Assembly (NCBI GenBank): GCA_964446585.1
Contig: CAYUPI010000024.1
Location: forward strand, 1 to 64,000
Direction of reading: 5' to 3'
Length of the DNA: 64,000 bases
DNA from: CAYUPI01 sp964446585
GTDB taxonomy: Bacteria > Verrucomicrobiota > Verrucomicrobiia > Limisphaerales > UBA8199
Positions 39,911 to 48,721 of the stretch are shown here, piece by piece; position 1 is the first letter of the stretch, and each line of letters starts with the position of its first letter. The notes under the pieces are model-generated. The model was given only the letters and a program-made list of their open reading frames with translations, searched no databases and was not told the origin of the DNA. The translations under genes and the position numbers were made by a program.

Positions 39911-40359
39911 AGATCGTGCGCGCCAAGGATCAGTTCACTCTTTTGCTCGGGGGGCGCGAACGACAATTGCTTTTCGAGCTGTTGAAGCGTTATCCATGCA
40001 TCCCGCCGGCGCACCACCACCGGCATCGCTCGACCCGAATTCCGGAAGCCAGCCACCGATTGCTGGATGACTCGCTGGCACAGCAGCGCGCAGCCAACAA
40101 AAAACAGTTGCAGCAATGGATGTCAGACGACAGCCGTTTCGCTCAAACCGAGACCGGCTGCCGGGTCATCCTTTCCGGCGCTGAACTCGAATGGCTAATG
40201 CAAGTGCTCAACGACATCCGCGTCGGGTGCTGGATCCTGCTGGGCGCGCCTGAGGAGAAATTGGAGGCGGCCTTCTTCAACAAGAAGACAGCCCCGGATT
40301 TCCTGGCGATGGAAATGGCAGGCCACTTTCAAATGCAACTGCTCGAGGCTCTGGAATAG
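39907..40359 (+). CDS. DUF2017-like protein in the clpS-aat operon
   Basis: GTG 39907 overlaps the clpS stop. The 150-residue protein is mostly helical (RERQLLFELLKRYPCIPPA, ELEWLMQVLNDIRVGCW, MEMAGHFQMQLLEALE) and resembles DUF2017 in pattern; in Actinobacteria DUF2017 genes also follow clpS. No catalytic residues are evident. Its place between the adaptor and the transferase suggests a part in the N-degron route, perhaps as a regulator of ClpS. The family call rests on context and general pattern. Confidence 0.6.
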   Translation: MKIVRAKDQFTLLLGGRERQLLFELLKRYPCIPPAHHHRHRSTRIPEASHRLLDDSLAQQRAANKKQLQQWMSDDSRFAQTETGCRVILSGAELEWLMQVLNDIRVGCWILLGAPEEKLEAAFFNKKTAPDFLAMEMAGHFQMQLLEALE

Positions 40360-40384
40360 CCGGAGAAAATGTTGAGGAACCTGC

Positions 40385-41041
40385 ATGAGCATCGCCGTGT
40401 TGGATGAATGCTTGCGGTTCCCGGACCCGCGGTCCGCCAATCCGGAGGGCCTGGTGGCCATCGGCGGGGATTTGTCCGTGCCGCGGCTGGTGCTGGCCTA
40501 TCGCTCGGGAATTTTCCCCTGGACGGTGGATCCGGTCACCTGGTGGTCGCCCGATCCCCGAGCCATTCTCGAACTCGATCAGCCACATATCTCGCGCAGC
40601 CTGGCCCGGGCACTCCGTCACTGTGGCTTCGAGATCAGCATCGACCGCGCCTTTCGGCAAGTGATGGAAGGCTGCGCGGCGCCCGCGCGTGGACGCCGCA
40701 GCACCTGGATCACCCCTGAGTTCATCGAAGCCTATACGCACTTACACCAACAGGGACATGCCCACAGCCTCGAGTGCTGGCACGGCGAGCGGCTCGTGGG
40801 CGGCATTTACGGCGTGGCTGCCGGCGGTTTTTTTGCGGGCGAATCCATGTTCCACCGGGTAAGCAATGCTTCCAAGATCGCCTTGTTCCACCTAATCGAA
40901 CACCTCCGCCATCGCGGCTTTGCCTTGTTCGACGTTCAGATGCTCACGCCGGTCACAGCGCAAATGGGAGGAAAGACCATCCGGCGCGGCGAGTACCTCT
41001 CACGGCTGGCTGAAGCGGCTGAAATGGGCTGCCAATTCTAA
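40385..41041 (+). CDS. aat: Leucyl/phenylalanyl-tRNA--protein transferase
   Basis: The 218-residue protein shows the Aat pattern: LRFPDPRSANPEGLVAIGGD, AYRSGIFPWTVDPVTWWSPD, STWITPEFIEAYTHLHQQGH, YGVAAGGFFAGESMFHRVSN, and LFDVQMLTPVTAQMGG. It adds Leu or Phe from aminoacyl-tRNA to proteins with N-terminal Lys or Arg, making ClpS substrates. A short gap of 25 bases separates it from the DUF2017-like gene. Starts ATG 40385. Its 3' end overlaps the convergent ALDH-like gene by four bases. Confidence 0.96.
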   Translation: MSIAVLDECLRFPDPRSANPEGLVAIGGDLSVPRLVLAYRSGIFPWTVDPVTWWSPDPRAILELDQPHISRSLARALRHCGFEISIDRAFRQVMEGCAAPARGRRSTWITPEFIEAYTHLHQQGHAHSLECWHGERLVGGIYGVAAGGFFAGESMFHRVSNASKIALFHLIEHLRHRGFALFDVQMLTPVTAQMGGKTIRRGEYLSRLAEAAEMGCQF

Positions 41042-41910
41042 AGTCCGATCGGGTGCCAGGCTGTCTTGAATTCAACGGTGTCGAGAATCCAATAGGGATC
41101 TTCGGCTTTGGCACTGAACCATTGCTCGGGCGCAATGAAGTGATTGCAATAACGCTTCAAATTGAGCGCCGTCCCGGCCCGCAGCTTGGCGCTGAATTCG
41201 CTGACTCCGGCGCCGTCCACGATCGCATTCACATCCATGTGGCCGGCGATGTGTCCCACCAGCTCGTCGCGCCTGCCGGTCAAAACGTTCACGACGCCTC
41301 CGGGCAAATCGCTCGTCGCCAGGATCTCGGTAAACGTGACGGCCGGCAAAGGGTGTTTGTCTGAAGCGATGACGATCGCGGTGTTGCCGCTCAAGATCAC
41401 CGGCGCAGTCAGCGATACCAACGGCAACAAGGGAGGCTCGTCCGGCGCGATTACGACTACCACGCCGGTCGGCTCGGGCGTGGTAAAGTTGAAGTGCGGC
41501 GTCGCCACCGGGTTCACGCTGCCGAATACCTGCGAGTACTTGTCCGTCCAGCCGGCGAAATAGACCAGGCGATCGATGGCCCGCGCGACCTCGCGCCGCG
41601 CCTGGCCGGCCGAAGCCTGGCTCGAGCGGAGGATTTCTTCGGCCAGCTCGCCGGCCCGATTCTGCAACATTTCGGCCGCGCGATACAGGATCTGACCACG
41701 CAGGTAAGCGGTTTTTTTCGCCCAGCCGTCGAACGCCGACCGCGCGGCAGTTACGGCGTCCCGAAAATCCTTCCGCGAAGCATGGCACACGTTCTCCAAA
41801 TGAGCTCCCTTGGCCGAGCGCGCAGGCAGGTACCGACCGCTTTCGCTCCGGACAAAATTGCCGCCGATATAAAGCTTGTAGGTTTTGTGAACGTCCAGGC
41901 CCGTGCGCAT
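41038..41910 (-). CDS. Short aldehyde dehydrogenase-like protein without catalytic Cys
   Basis: The 290-residue protein has the N-terminal cofactor part of the ALDH fold (LYIGGNFVRSESGRYLPA, GVVVVIAPDEPPLLPLVSLT, LSGNTAIVIASDKHPLPAVT, LATSDLPGGVVNVLTG), but ends before the region where the active-site Cys (FxxxGQxC) of full ALDHs lies. Full enzymes have about 480-500 residues. Short, inactive partners of this type occur next to full ALDHs in some Actinobacteria and Verrucomicrobiota and may be a structural subunit, but no full ALDH is in the window. Confidence 0.8.
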   Translation of the reverse strand: MRTGLDVHKTYKLYIGGNFVRSESGRYLPARSAKGAHLENVCHASRKDFRDAVTAARSAFDGWAKKTAYLRGQILYRAAEMLQNRAGELAEEILRSSQASAGQARREVARAIDRLVYFAGWTDKYSQVFGSVNPVATPHFNFTTPEPTGVVVVIAPDEPPLLPLVSLTAPVILSGNTAIVIASDKHPLPAVTFTEILATSDLPGGVVNVLTGRRDELVGHIAGHMDVNAIVDGAGVSEFSAKLRAGTALNLKRYCNHFIAPEQWFSAKAEDPYWILDTVEFKTAWHPIGL

Positions 41911-42080
41911 AGCTCGTCAGAGACTAACATCGATGCCAAAGATGAAAAGCGAATTGAAAAGTCAGCAATCTCCGGCAACGCGGGAGGCCTGAAATCATGA
42001 ATCACTGAAAGCCGTCACGTCCTATTGGGGGGATTGGATGCGAGGACCGACATGAATGCCTTGCACTGCGGGACGGTCGC

Positions 42081-42225
42081 TTCCCCCCTTACCCCTGCCC
42101 TCTCCCTTGGGGAGAGGGGGAATCATCGCCAGTCGGCGGGCGAACCTTAGGTCGTTGAAACATCCAAGAGTCGTGCGCAGCGTCACCCTCTCCCGGGGGA
42201 GAGGGCAGGGGTGAGGGGGAAAAGG
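42081..42225. repeat. GGGGAGAGG inverted-repeat element, copy 2
   Basis: Fills the middle of the 497-base gap between the ALDH-like and MaoC genes. The left arm (42081-42120) and right arm (42185-42225) are inverted around GGGGAGAGGG and GGGGTGAGGG. The inner stretch is the reverse complement of copy 1 at 29409 (shared words GACTGGCGATGAT and GGATGTTTCAACG). No other feature is seen in this gap. Confidence 0.75.
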
Positions 42226-42407
42226 ACACAGTCTAACCCCGCAAGCCAAGCTGCTCCAGGAAACGCTGAAGTTCACGAATCTGCCAGAAGGAACCGGGAG
42301 GTTCCAAGGAGCAATTTGAAAGTTGCGCCCGGACGCGCTGCCCGGTAAATAGTGCGTCCAATCGCCTGCCCGCCCGCTCGGCCGAAGGCAAACCCGCAAA
42401 ACTAAGA

Positions 42408-42872
42408 ATGGCCCAACGCATCATTCACAGCATCGACGAACTCCGCTCCCTGGCAGGCCAGGAAGTCGCTGTCGGCGACTGGTTCACTCTCGAGCAAGCT
42501 CGCATCAACGCCTTTGCCGAAGCGACCGAAGATCGGCAGTGGATTCACGTCGATTCCGAACGCACGCGGGCGGAGCTGCCGCAAGGCAAAACCATCGCCC
42601 ATGGATTTCTCACTCTTTCGTTGCTCAGCTTCCTGGTGAAAGAAGCCGTCGCGGTGAAAGGCAATTTTAGTCGCGCCATCAACTACGGCCTCAATCGGGT
42701 CAGGTTCCCGACGCCGGTCCCCGCAGGAGCACAGATTCGTGTCCGCCTCAAGTTGGTTTCGGTTGAGGACGTTTCCGGTGGCATCCAGATCTGCTGGGCG
42801 GCGGCTGTGGACGTGGACGGCGACTCCAAACCTGCCCTCGTTGCCGAATGGTTGCTGCGTTACTACCATTGA
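42408..42872 (+). CDS. MaoC-family hydratase
   Basis: A 154-residue hotdog-fold protein. The hydratase motif DRQWIHVDSERT holds the conserved Asp and His, followed by GKTIAHGFLTLSLLSFLV and INYGLNRVRFPTPVPAG. The NodN/PhaJ-type enzymes hydrate trans-2-enoyl-CoA to (R)-3-hydroxyacyl-CoA. Located at the start of a group of acyl-CoA genes, it may serve beta-oxidation or polyester precursor supply. ATG 42408. Confidence 0.9.
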   Translation: MAQRIIHSIDELRSLAGQEVAVGDWFTLEQARINAFAEATEDRQWIHVDSERTRAELPQGKTIAHGFLTLSLLSFLVKEAVAVKGNFSRAINYGLNRVRFPTPVPAGAQIRVRLKLVSVEDVSGGIQICWAAAVDVDGDSKPALVAEWLLRYYH

Positions 42873-42877
42873 AGGCT

Positions 42878-43594
42878 TCATCGATAAGTCCACAACGCGG
42901 GATCTTCCAGATGCGGGATGGCGTTGAAACTGTCGAGGGTGAATCGGTCGCGCGTAATCGCAAACTCGGTGATCGAGCCGTTGCGCAGTCGCCACATCAA
43001 CTCCAAAGCGGTACGATCGGGGGCAGCCAGGGCCAGTTGCGCCGCGCTGCCGATGAATCCACCGGAGGTAAAGAGGGCGACGCGCCCGCCTGAAACGGCC
43101 CGCTCCTGAAGCTGCCGGATGGCACGGTGCACCCGGGCGCGAAACGCGGACCAGGTTTCGAGGCCGGCGCAATCCGGCGTGCCGCTTTGCCAATGCTGCA
43201 GCAGCATTTCGAACATGGGCTGAAAACTGCGCATACGTTCCTCTCCATCGTTGCGCAGATAGCGCTCCGCCAGGCGCGCGAAGTCGGCATTCTGCCGGGC
43301 CAGTTCCGGCGCCAGAATCCGGAGCAAGCCCTTGAGATCATATTCGTCCAGGTCGGCGAACACGACCGGCTCGGGACAGGACTTTCCATTCCGACGGAAC
43401 GCCGCCACGGCGAGCTCGGCCGACCGCTGCTGCCGCTCGCGTGGTCCCGTGTACACTGTGTCGAAGACAATGCCCCGCCGGGACCAGTACTCGCCCAGCG
43501 CGCGCGATTGCTGTTCACCCAGCGCCGAAAGCTGGTCGTAGTGGTCCGAGAAAAAGGAGGCCTGCCCGTGCCGGATCAGCGTCAGCACGCTCAT
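42878..43594 (-). CDS. Histidine phosphatase family protein
   Basis: ATG 43594 starts MSVLTLIRHGQASFFSDHYD with the RHG active-site histidine, and TGPRERQQRSAELA, EYDLKGLLRIL and LFTSGGFIGSAAQL are the other family marks (the second catalytic His is replaced by a TSGG stretch). The fold is phosphoglycerate-mutase-like and usually removes phosphate groups. Its start overlaps the stop of the upstream CoA-transferase by four bases (ATGA), so they are in one operon. The ORF continues upstream but without homology. Confidence 0.82.
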   Translation of the reverse strand: MSVLTLIRHGQASFFSDHYDQLSALGEQQSRALGEYWSRRGIVFDTVYTGPRERQQRSAELAVAAFRRNGKSCPEPVVFADLDEYDLKGLLRILAPELARQNADFARLAERYLRNDGEERMRSFQPMFEMLLQHWQSGTPDCAGLETWSAFRARVHRAIRQLQERAVSGGRVALFTSGGFIGSAAQLALAAPDRTALELMWRLRNGSITEFAITRDRFTLDSFNAIPHLEDPALWTYR

Positions 43595-44976
43595 CGGGCG
43601 GTAGAGTAGTACTTGGCCGGCGGCTGGCGGAGGCGTGACAGGCCAAAGAGGTTCAAGCCGTTGGCGGTGGCCTGGCGGGTCAACTCGTCGCGGAACTGGG
43701 GATGGGCGATCTGAATCAACGCCTTGGCCCGCCATTCCAGGTTGAGGAATTTGAGCCGCACGGCGCCGTATTCGGTTACGACCCAATCCAACGAATGCTC
43801 CGGCAGCGTGATCCGGACGCCGGCCTCATGACGCGGCACTATGTTGGACACCTCCCGGCCATCCTTCAGCTTCGTCTTCGACGGCAGGCAGACGATACTC
43901 TTGCCGCCTGGCGAGTGCTGCGCGCCAAAGGCAAATTCGAACGCGCCTCCCATCCCGCTGTATGTCTGGGTCCCGAGGCAATGCGCGCAGGCCTGGCCGC
44001 TCAGGTCAATCGTCAGGATGCTGTTGATGCTCGTCATCCGCTGCACGCGGGCGAGCACCGGGATTGGGTTGGTTTCCTCGACGGGCAGCATGGCGAAGGC
44101 TTTGTTATCCGCCAACCAGTGGTAGAGCTTGTCTTCCCCCAGCGCGAAGGTGCCGACCGACACACCGTCGTAGAGCCCTTTGTGCGCATTGGTGACACAC
44201 CCGGCTTCGATCAAATCCACGTGCGACTGGCAAAACAATTCGGTATGGATGCCAAGCTCTTTGCGGGAGCTCAACAACCGGCCAATTACCATCGGGATAT
44301 TGCCAAAGCCGAGCTGGATCGTGGCGCGATCTTCGATGAGCGCAGCCACGTTCGCCGCGATGGCGCGCTCGACTTCGGTCGGCTCGCCCGTGGCGTAGTT
44401 AGGCACGGGCGAATTGTCCTCGAGAATGTAATGCACTTCGGAAATGTGAATTTCGTTGTTCCCAAACTGCTCCAGGCCGCAAACGCGGGGCATGTGCGAA
44501 TTCGTCTCAGCGACAATTCGTGTCTTCGGCGAGTTCCGAAACAGCCAGCGCAGAGCGTCGTTCGTCCAACTGGAGGAAAGCGACAGGTTGAGGAAACCGC
44601 GCTCGTCCATTGGAGCGGTGCGGACGATGAGGAAATCGGGCGGGGGACCGCAGCGGAGCCCTCGGTAAACGTCGCTGTAATGGAGGGGCGTATAAAAAAC
44701 ATTGTGCTGGTCCCGCCGCGCGGCGCGTTCGACTGGGCCCATAAATGCTGAGAAGCAAACGACGTTCGGCTGGTACAGCAACTCGCCCGCGCCCGATGCC
44801 GGCGATGTGGACACATAGAGCGGATCCTTATTCGATCCGAACTTTGCCAGCGCGCGCATAAAACCGTGCGGCTGGCCCATCCAGGTGCCGAGAGCGAGCT
44901 CATCGCCGGACTGAATTTTGGAAATGAGCTCCTCGCAGGAAACGAGACGGGAGCGATAATGGTCGGCGGCGGTCAT
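43591..44976 (-). CDS. Acetyl-CoA hydrolase/4-hydroxybutyrate CoA-transferase family
   Basis: ATG 44976 starts MTAADHYRSRLVSCEELISK. The protein of about 461 residues has the class I CoA-transferase features: GTWMGQPHGFMRALAKFG, LQLGFGNIP-type TIQLGFGNIPMVIGRLL, FAMLPVEETNPIPV and GMGGAFEFAFGAQHSPGG. These enzymes move CoA between acetyl-CoA and short-chain acids, or hydrolyse it. The catalytic Glu is probably in the SIVCLPSKTK/ETNPIPV region. It overlaps the quinone oxidoreductase stop (ATGA) and the next gene start, which suggests one minus-strand operon. Confidence 0.88.
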   Translation of the reverse strand: MTAADHYRSRLVSCEELISKIQSGDELALGTWMGQPHGFMRALAKFGSNKDPLYVSTSPASGAGELLYQPNVVCFSAFMGPVERAARRDQHNVFYTPLHYSDVYRGLRCGPPPDFLIVRTAPMDERGFLNLSLSSSWTNDALRWLFRNSPKTRIVAETNSHMPRVCGLEQFGNNEIHISEVHYILEDNSPVPNYATGEPTEVERAIAANVAALIEDRATIQLGFGNIPMVIGRLLSSRKELGIHTELFCQSHVDLIEAGCVTNAHKGLYDGVSVGTFALGEDKLYHWLADNKAFAMLPVEETNPIPVLARVQRMTSINSILTIDLSGQACAHCLGTQTYSGMGGAFEFAFGAQHSPGGKSIVCLPSKTKLKDGREVSNIVPRHEAGVRITLPEHSLDWVVTEYGAVRLKFLNLEWRAKALIQIAHPQFRDELTRQATANGLNLFGLSRLRQPPAKYYSTAR

Positions 44977-45947
44977 ATCAGAAGCACCACCTTGCCTTTG
45001 GTTTTTCGTGCCATAAGGTCCTGCAGAGCGCGCGGCGCCTGGGCTAAGGAATAGGTGGCGCTGATCAGCGGTTTCAATTTGCCCGCAATCAACCAGGTCA
45101 TGAGCTGCGCCTGATTCTTCAGCGCAATGCCAGGTTCCCGGCGCATGAATGCGCCCCAAAAAACGCCGACGATGGAACATCCCTTGAGCAAGGTCAGATT
45201 CAGCGGGATTTTCGGGATCTCACCGGCGGCGAACCCGACAACCAGATAACGGCCGTTCCAGCCCATGCTGCGCACTGCGGGCTCGGAGTGTTTCCCGCCC
45301 ACGGCGTCATAGACAACGTCCACACCCTTGTCACCGGTCAGTTGCTTGATTCGTTCGCGCAAGTCTTCCGTCTCATAGTTGATCAGGTCGTCGGCACCGA
45401 GTTGCTTGCAGGCGGCGAGTTTCTCGTCCGAGGAGGCGCAGGCAATGACGCGCGCTCCCAAGAGTTTTCCCAGTTCAATTGCGGAACTGCCTACTCCACC
45501 AGCCGCGCCGAGGATCAGAAGAGTTTCCCCTGACTTCAACTGCGCGCGATCTTTGAGCGCGTAATAGGAAGTGCCATAGGTCAGCGTGAAGCCGGCGGCC
45601 AGTTTGTAATCGACCCCATCCGGTAGAGGCAGGCATTCAGTTTCTTTGGCCACGAGCTCCTCGGCAAAACTGCCGTAGGTGGTGAGGGCAACCACCGAGT
45701 CACCCGGCTTGATTCGGGTCACTCCTTCACCCGTTTCCTTGACGATGCCGGCACATTCGCAGCCGGGAGAAAAAGGGAGGTCGGGCTTGAATTGATATTT
45801 GTTCTGGATGATGAGCGTATCCGGGAAGTTAACCCCGGCCGCTTTGATACTCACCACCACCTGTCCTTTTCCGGCTTTGGGCGGTGGAACCTCTTCGAGC
45901 ATCAGGCTGTCCGGTGGACCGTATTGTTTGCAAAGGATTGCCTTCAT
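44973..45947 (-). CDS. NADPH:quinone oxidoreductase (MDR superfamily)
   Basis: ATG 45947 starts MKAILCKQYGPPDSLMLEEV. The protein of 324 residues has the catalytic-domain mark PFSPGCECAGIVKETGEGVT, the quinone-reductase motif KSGETLLILGAAGGVGSSAI and the NADPH loop ARVIACASSDEKLA. It reduces quinones or enoyl groups with NADPH. The zinc ligands of alcohol dehydrogenases are absent, as in Qor. It is the first gene of a likely minus-strand operon that also covers the CoA-transferase and the phosphatase. Confidence 0.92.
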   Translation of the reverse strand: MKAILCKQYGPPDSLMLEEVPPPKAGKGQVVVSIKAAGVNFPDTLIIQNKYQFKPDLPFSPGCECAGIVKETGEGVTRIKPGDSVVALTTYGSFAEELVAKETECLPLPDGVDYKLAAGFTLTYGTSYYALKDRAQLKSGETLLILGAAGGVGSSAIELGKLLGARVIACASSDEKLAACKQLGADDLINYETEDLRERIKQLTGDKGVDVVYDAVGGKHSEPAVRSMGWNGRYLVVGFAAGEIPKIPLNLTLLKGCSIVGVFWGAFMRREPGIALKNQAQLMTWLIAGKLKPLISATYSLAQAPRALQDLMARKTKGKVVLLI

Positions 45948-45971
45948 CTTAGTCTTTCCCAAAGCGTGTGC

Positions 45972-48443
45972 TCAGGACTTCTTGAGCAGCCAGACCTCGG
46001 CCACGATGGGCCCGAAGCGCAGGCCGGGCGCGCGGGGTTCTTTCGGGTCACCCCAGTCAAGAACCAGCCTCCGGTCCTTCAGTAGCTCCTGTGGAATCGG
46101 GAACTCGGTGAACTGCGGGCTGATTCTCGGACGCGGCGTCTGCGCAGCCGCCGCTTCGGACCCGCCCGACAGCAAGGGTTTTTCTGTGTCCGCGGCCGGC
46201 TCGATCTTCGTCTGGTTCGCATACAAACTCATTTCGCCCCGGCCGTTCACGCGGACGACGTAGTGTCCGGCTGGATCAACGTTTTCATAGACCATCTGCG
46301 CCGGTCGCAGGCCACCTTGCCACGTCAAGCGGAGCCGGCTGTAGCCGCCCTGGTCCCAAACGAATCCCGGCGTGCCGGTGCCACGCAAAGGAATGAGCGG
46401 GTCGGTGTTGAGCTCCGGACCGCGGACAAGGTGCGGCGACCTGGACAGGTCGCCCAGAGCGTCGTAGTAACTTCCGGGGCCGGGATGCTCCCAACGTGCG
46501 AGCGCGTCCAGCCGCGCGACCTTCTCTTGTTCGGTGGCCATTTTGCGGATGGCGGCGAATTGGTCCTCGAGCCACCAACGGTTGTTCAACGGGTAATCGA
46601 CGAAATCGAGCACGCAGCCGCGTTCGCTTTCACTCGCTCCGAAACGCTTAACGCTGGTCTGAAGCTTGACCGAGTCGAAGAGCGCCTGACAGAGCTGATC
46701 GATTCGGGCGCGCAAGTCTTTTCGGCAAGGCTCGGTCTCGGCCCGTTGTAGCACGGCGAGCGCATTCGTCATTGCGCGTTCGGCGCCGAGCGTTCCGGCT
46801 TGAGCCGTAATTGCGTTGGCCTCCTCCTCAAGTTTGGTTTCATAGAGCCGCCGGTGCCGAATGTAGGCATCGTAGTTGGCACGCATCAGGCAAAGCTGCC
46901 ACCGCCAATTGTCCTTCAAATCCGGTTTCAGTTTCTCGAGCTGCTGCCACAGCGAGAGAGTCGAATCGATTGTCGGGTTGGTCACCAGCGGGCCGACCCA
47001 GTTCTTTTCGAACGCCATGATGCCGTCCGCCGCCGTTTCCGCTACGTCCGGACCGAAGAAAAAGCGAGCGTACTCGATGAGCGTTTGCCGCGGATCGGCA
47101 TTCGGATCGACCCCCAACAAATTCCAGATCACTTTGTTTACGTCGTCATGGCAGCCGTCCGAGTAGCTGATGAACCCGGCCGTGCCCGGGGCCGTTTGCT
47201 GATGAACGTACGTGTAAAATAAAGGCCGCGGATTGCAGCACTCGCGGCCCAGCGTGAAGTTGAACGCCGGGTCCCACCACGTCACCGGGTACTGGCAACG
47301 CACCGTATGAGTAATGTCCGGATAGTCGCGCAACGGATACGCTTTGGGCAGGCGCGCTCGCAAGGCCTGAGGCGACGACGCCTGTGGCCCGGCCACAATG
47401 CCTCCCAGCCAGGCCGGCTCTTGTTCCTCCAAATATTTGACGACGTAATCCAGCTTCGCACCGTTGAAGCCCTGCATCGAGACCCACACTTTCCCTTCAG
47501 GATGATGTTTCGCCAAAAGCTTCGACACGTCTTCTAGGAAAGGCATCACCAGTTCCGGCGGATTTTTCCCCGGATCAGCGCCCGGAAAGAAGACGCCATT
47601 TAACCGGGGGCAATCGCGATAAAACGCCTCGTGCGTTTGCAGCTCTTCCGCCCGGCGCTTTTGATCCGTGAGATCAAACGTGGCCGGCGTCCAAACCCAA
47701 TAATCGACGTCGTAGCGGTCGCAAATCTCGCTCAGTTGCCGGTTCATCACTGACCGCGGCACTGGCCAATGCGGACTTTTCTGCGAGTCTTCGAAGGGAA
47801 TGTTCTCGATGCTGTTCGCTCCAAAAATGACCAGATCGCGGATGTATTGCTCGTATTGCTTCTTGTCCCAGCCGTCGTAGGAATTCGCCCGGGCACGGTA
47901 ACCCAGTTGATGGCCGCGGATGGGATAAGCCGGCGCCGCCGCGACATCCAAAGATGCCGGCAAACGCGCAGTTCCGCGCGCCCACTCGACCGTCCGCAAT
48001 AATCGGCCAACACCAAACAGCGCTCCGCGCGGATCGGCCCCCACCACCCAAACAGTCTTTCCATCTACCAATACTCGGTGTCCCTCCGGACGAGTCTCGG
48101 GGCGGCCGCTGCCCGGTCGCTTCGGCACGGCATGACCCCAGGTTTCATCAGCCGCTCCTGCGGTCACAGCCACGACCAGGCCTTTCTTCGGCCAAGAGGT
48201 CACCATCGGCAAACGTTTGCCCATTCGTTTCTCGAGCTCCTCGACCAACATTTGGGCTGCTGTCTGTTCGGCCTTGGGCAGTTGGCCGGAGCGCGTGACG
48301 ACGGTGGCCTCGGCCAAATCGATGGTTTGTTGGCTCGGCGCGGATTGCCCAGCCGCCGTGGTCAGGACTGCGGCGCTGATGCACAGCAATACTGCTCGAC
48401 AGGCTGGTGGAATCTGTGGACTCACTCCAGGTATGCCTTTCAT
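45972..48443 (-). CDS. Secreted glycoside-hydrolase-like protein (GH20-type N-domain)
   Basis: ATG 48443 starts a signal peptide (AVLLCISAAVLTTAAGQSA). Residues about 35-150 form a zincin-like N-domain of the hexosaminidase or alpha-glucuronidase type (QMLVEELEKRMGKRLPMV; HRVLVDGKTVWVVGADPRGA), then a TIM-barrel-like region (YPIRGHQLGYRARANSYDGW, VWVSMQGFNGAKLDYVVKYL). The catalytic residues are not certain: GVFFPGADPGKNPPELV and YDVDYWVWTPAT lie where acids are expected. The C-terminal domain may be a sugar-binding sandwich. Likely role is breakdown of uronic-acid or hexosamine polysaccharides outside the cell; substrate not known. It sits before fadB/J on the same strand, without close linkage. 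Confidence 0.72.
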   Translation of the reverse strand: MKGIPGVSPQIPPACRAVLLCISAAVLTTAAGQSAPSQQTIDLAEATVVTRSGQLPKAEQTAAQMLVEELEKRMGKRLPMVTSWPKKGLVVAVTAGAADETWGHAVPKRPGSGRPETRPEGHRVLVDGKTVWVVGADPRGALFGVGRLLRTVEWARGTARLPASLDVAAAPAYPIRGHQLGYRARANSYDGWDKKQYEQYIRDLVIFGANSIENIPFEDSQKSPHWPVPRSVMNRQLSEICDRYDVDYWVWTPATFDLTDQKRRAEELQTHEAFYRDCPRLNGVFFPGADPGKNPPELVMPFLEDVSKLLAKHHPEGKVWVSMQGFNGAKLDYVVKYLEEQEPAWLGGIVAGPQASSPQALRARLPKAYPLRDYPDITHTVRCQYPVTWWDPAFNFTLGRECCNPRPLFYTYVHQQTAPGTAGFISYSDGCHDDVNKVIWNLLGVDPNADPRQTLIEYARFFFGPDVAETAADGIMAFEKNWVGPLVTNPTIDSTLSLWQQLEKLKPDLKDNWRWQLCLMRANYDAYIRHRRLYETKLEEEANAITAQAGTLGAERAMTNALAVLQRAETEPCRKDLRARIDQLCQALFDSVKLQTSVKRFGASESERGCVLDFVDYPLNNRWWLEDQFAAIRKMATEQEKVARLDALARWEHPGPGSYYDALGDLSRSPHLVRGPELNTDPLIPLRGTGTPGFVWDQGGYSRLRLTWQGGLRPAQMVYENVDPAGHYVVRVNGRGEMSLYANQTKIEPAADTEKPLLSGGSEAAAAQTPRPRISPQFTEFPIPQELLKDRRLVLDWGDPKEPRAPGLRFGPIVAEVWLLKKS

Positions 48444-48721
48444 TCGGAAACGACGCCACAGAATTAGCCACACTGCGCGCTCCGGTCAAGTGCAGCGCTA
48501 CAGGTAGAGCCCGGTGTCCTCAGAGTAGGCCAACCGCATCCGGACCGCGCGCAGCGTTTGGAGTGCGGGGAGCTTGCTCTCGCTTTTGCCATGCTTCCGA
48601 CAGTCGAAAGCGCCGGCTAGCCGGCCGCATTCCATACGCTCTGCGAAGCACCCTGCAGATCCCCATTTGGTGCTGCTGACTTGCAGATCGCACAATGGAA
48701 TCATTCACGCGGAATTTCAGT

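Noticed and set aside
39100..40400. Integron integrase gene beside the array
   Set aside because: The ORFs here are ClpS, DUF2017-like and Aat; no tyrosine-recombinase R-H-R-Y pattern is seen in any frame.
48481..48721. tRNA or small RNA gene in the gap before the FadB/J gene
   Set aside because: No cloverleaf or conserved T-arm sequence is visible, and nothing else in this gap stands out.
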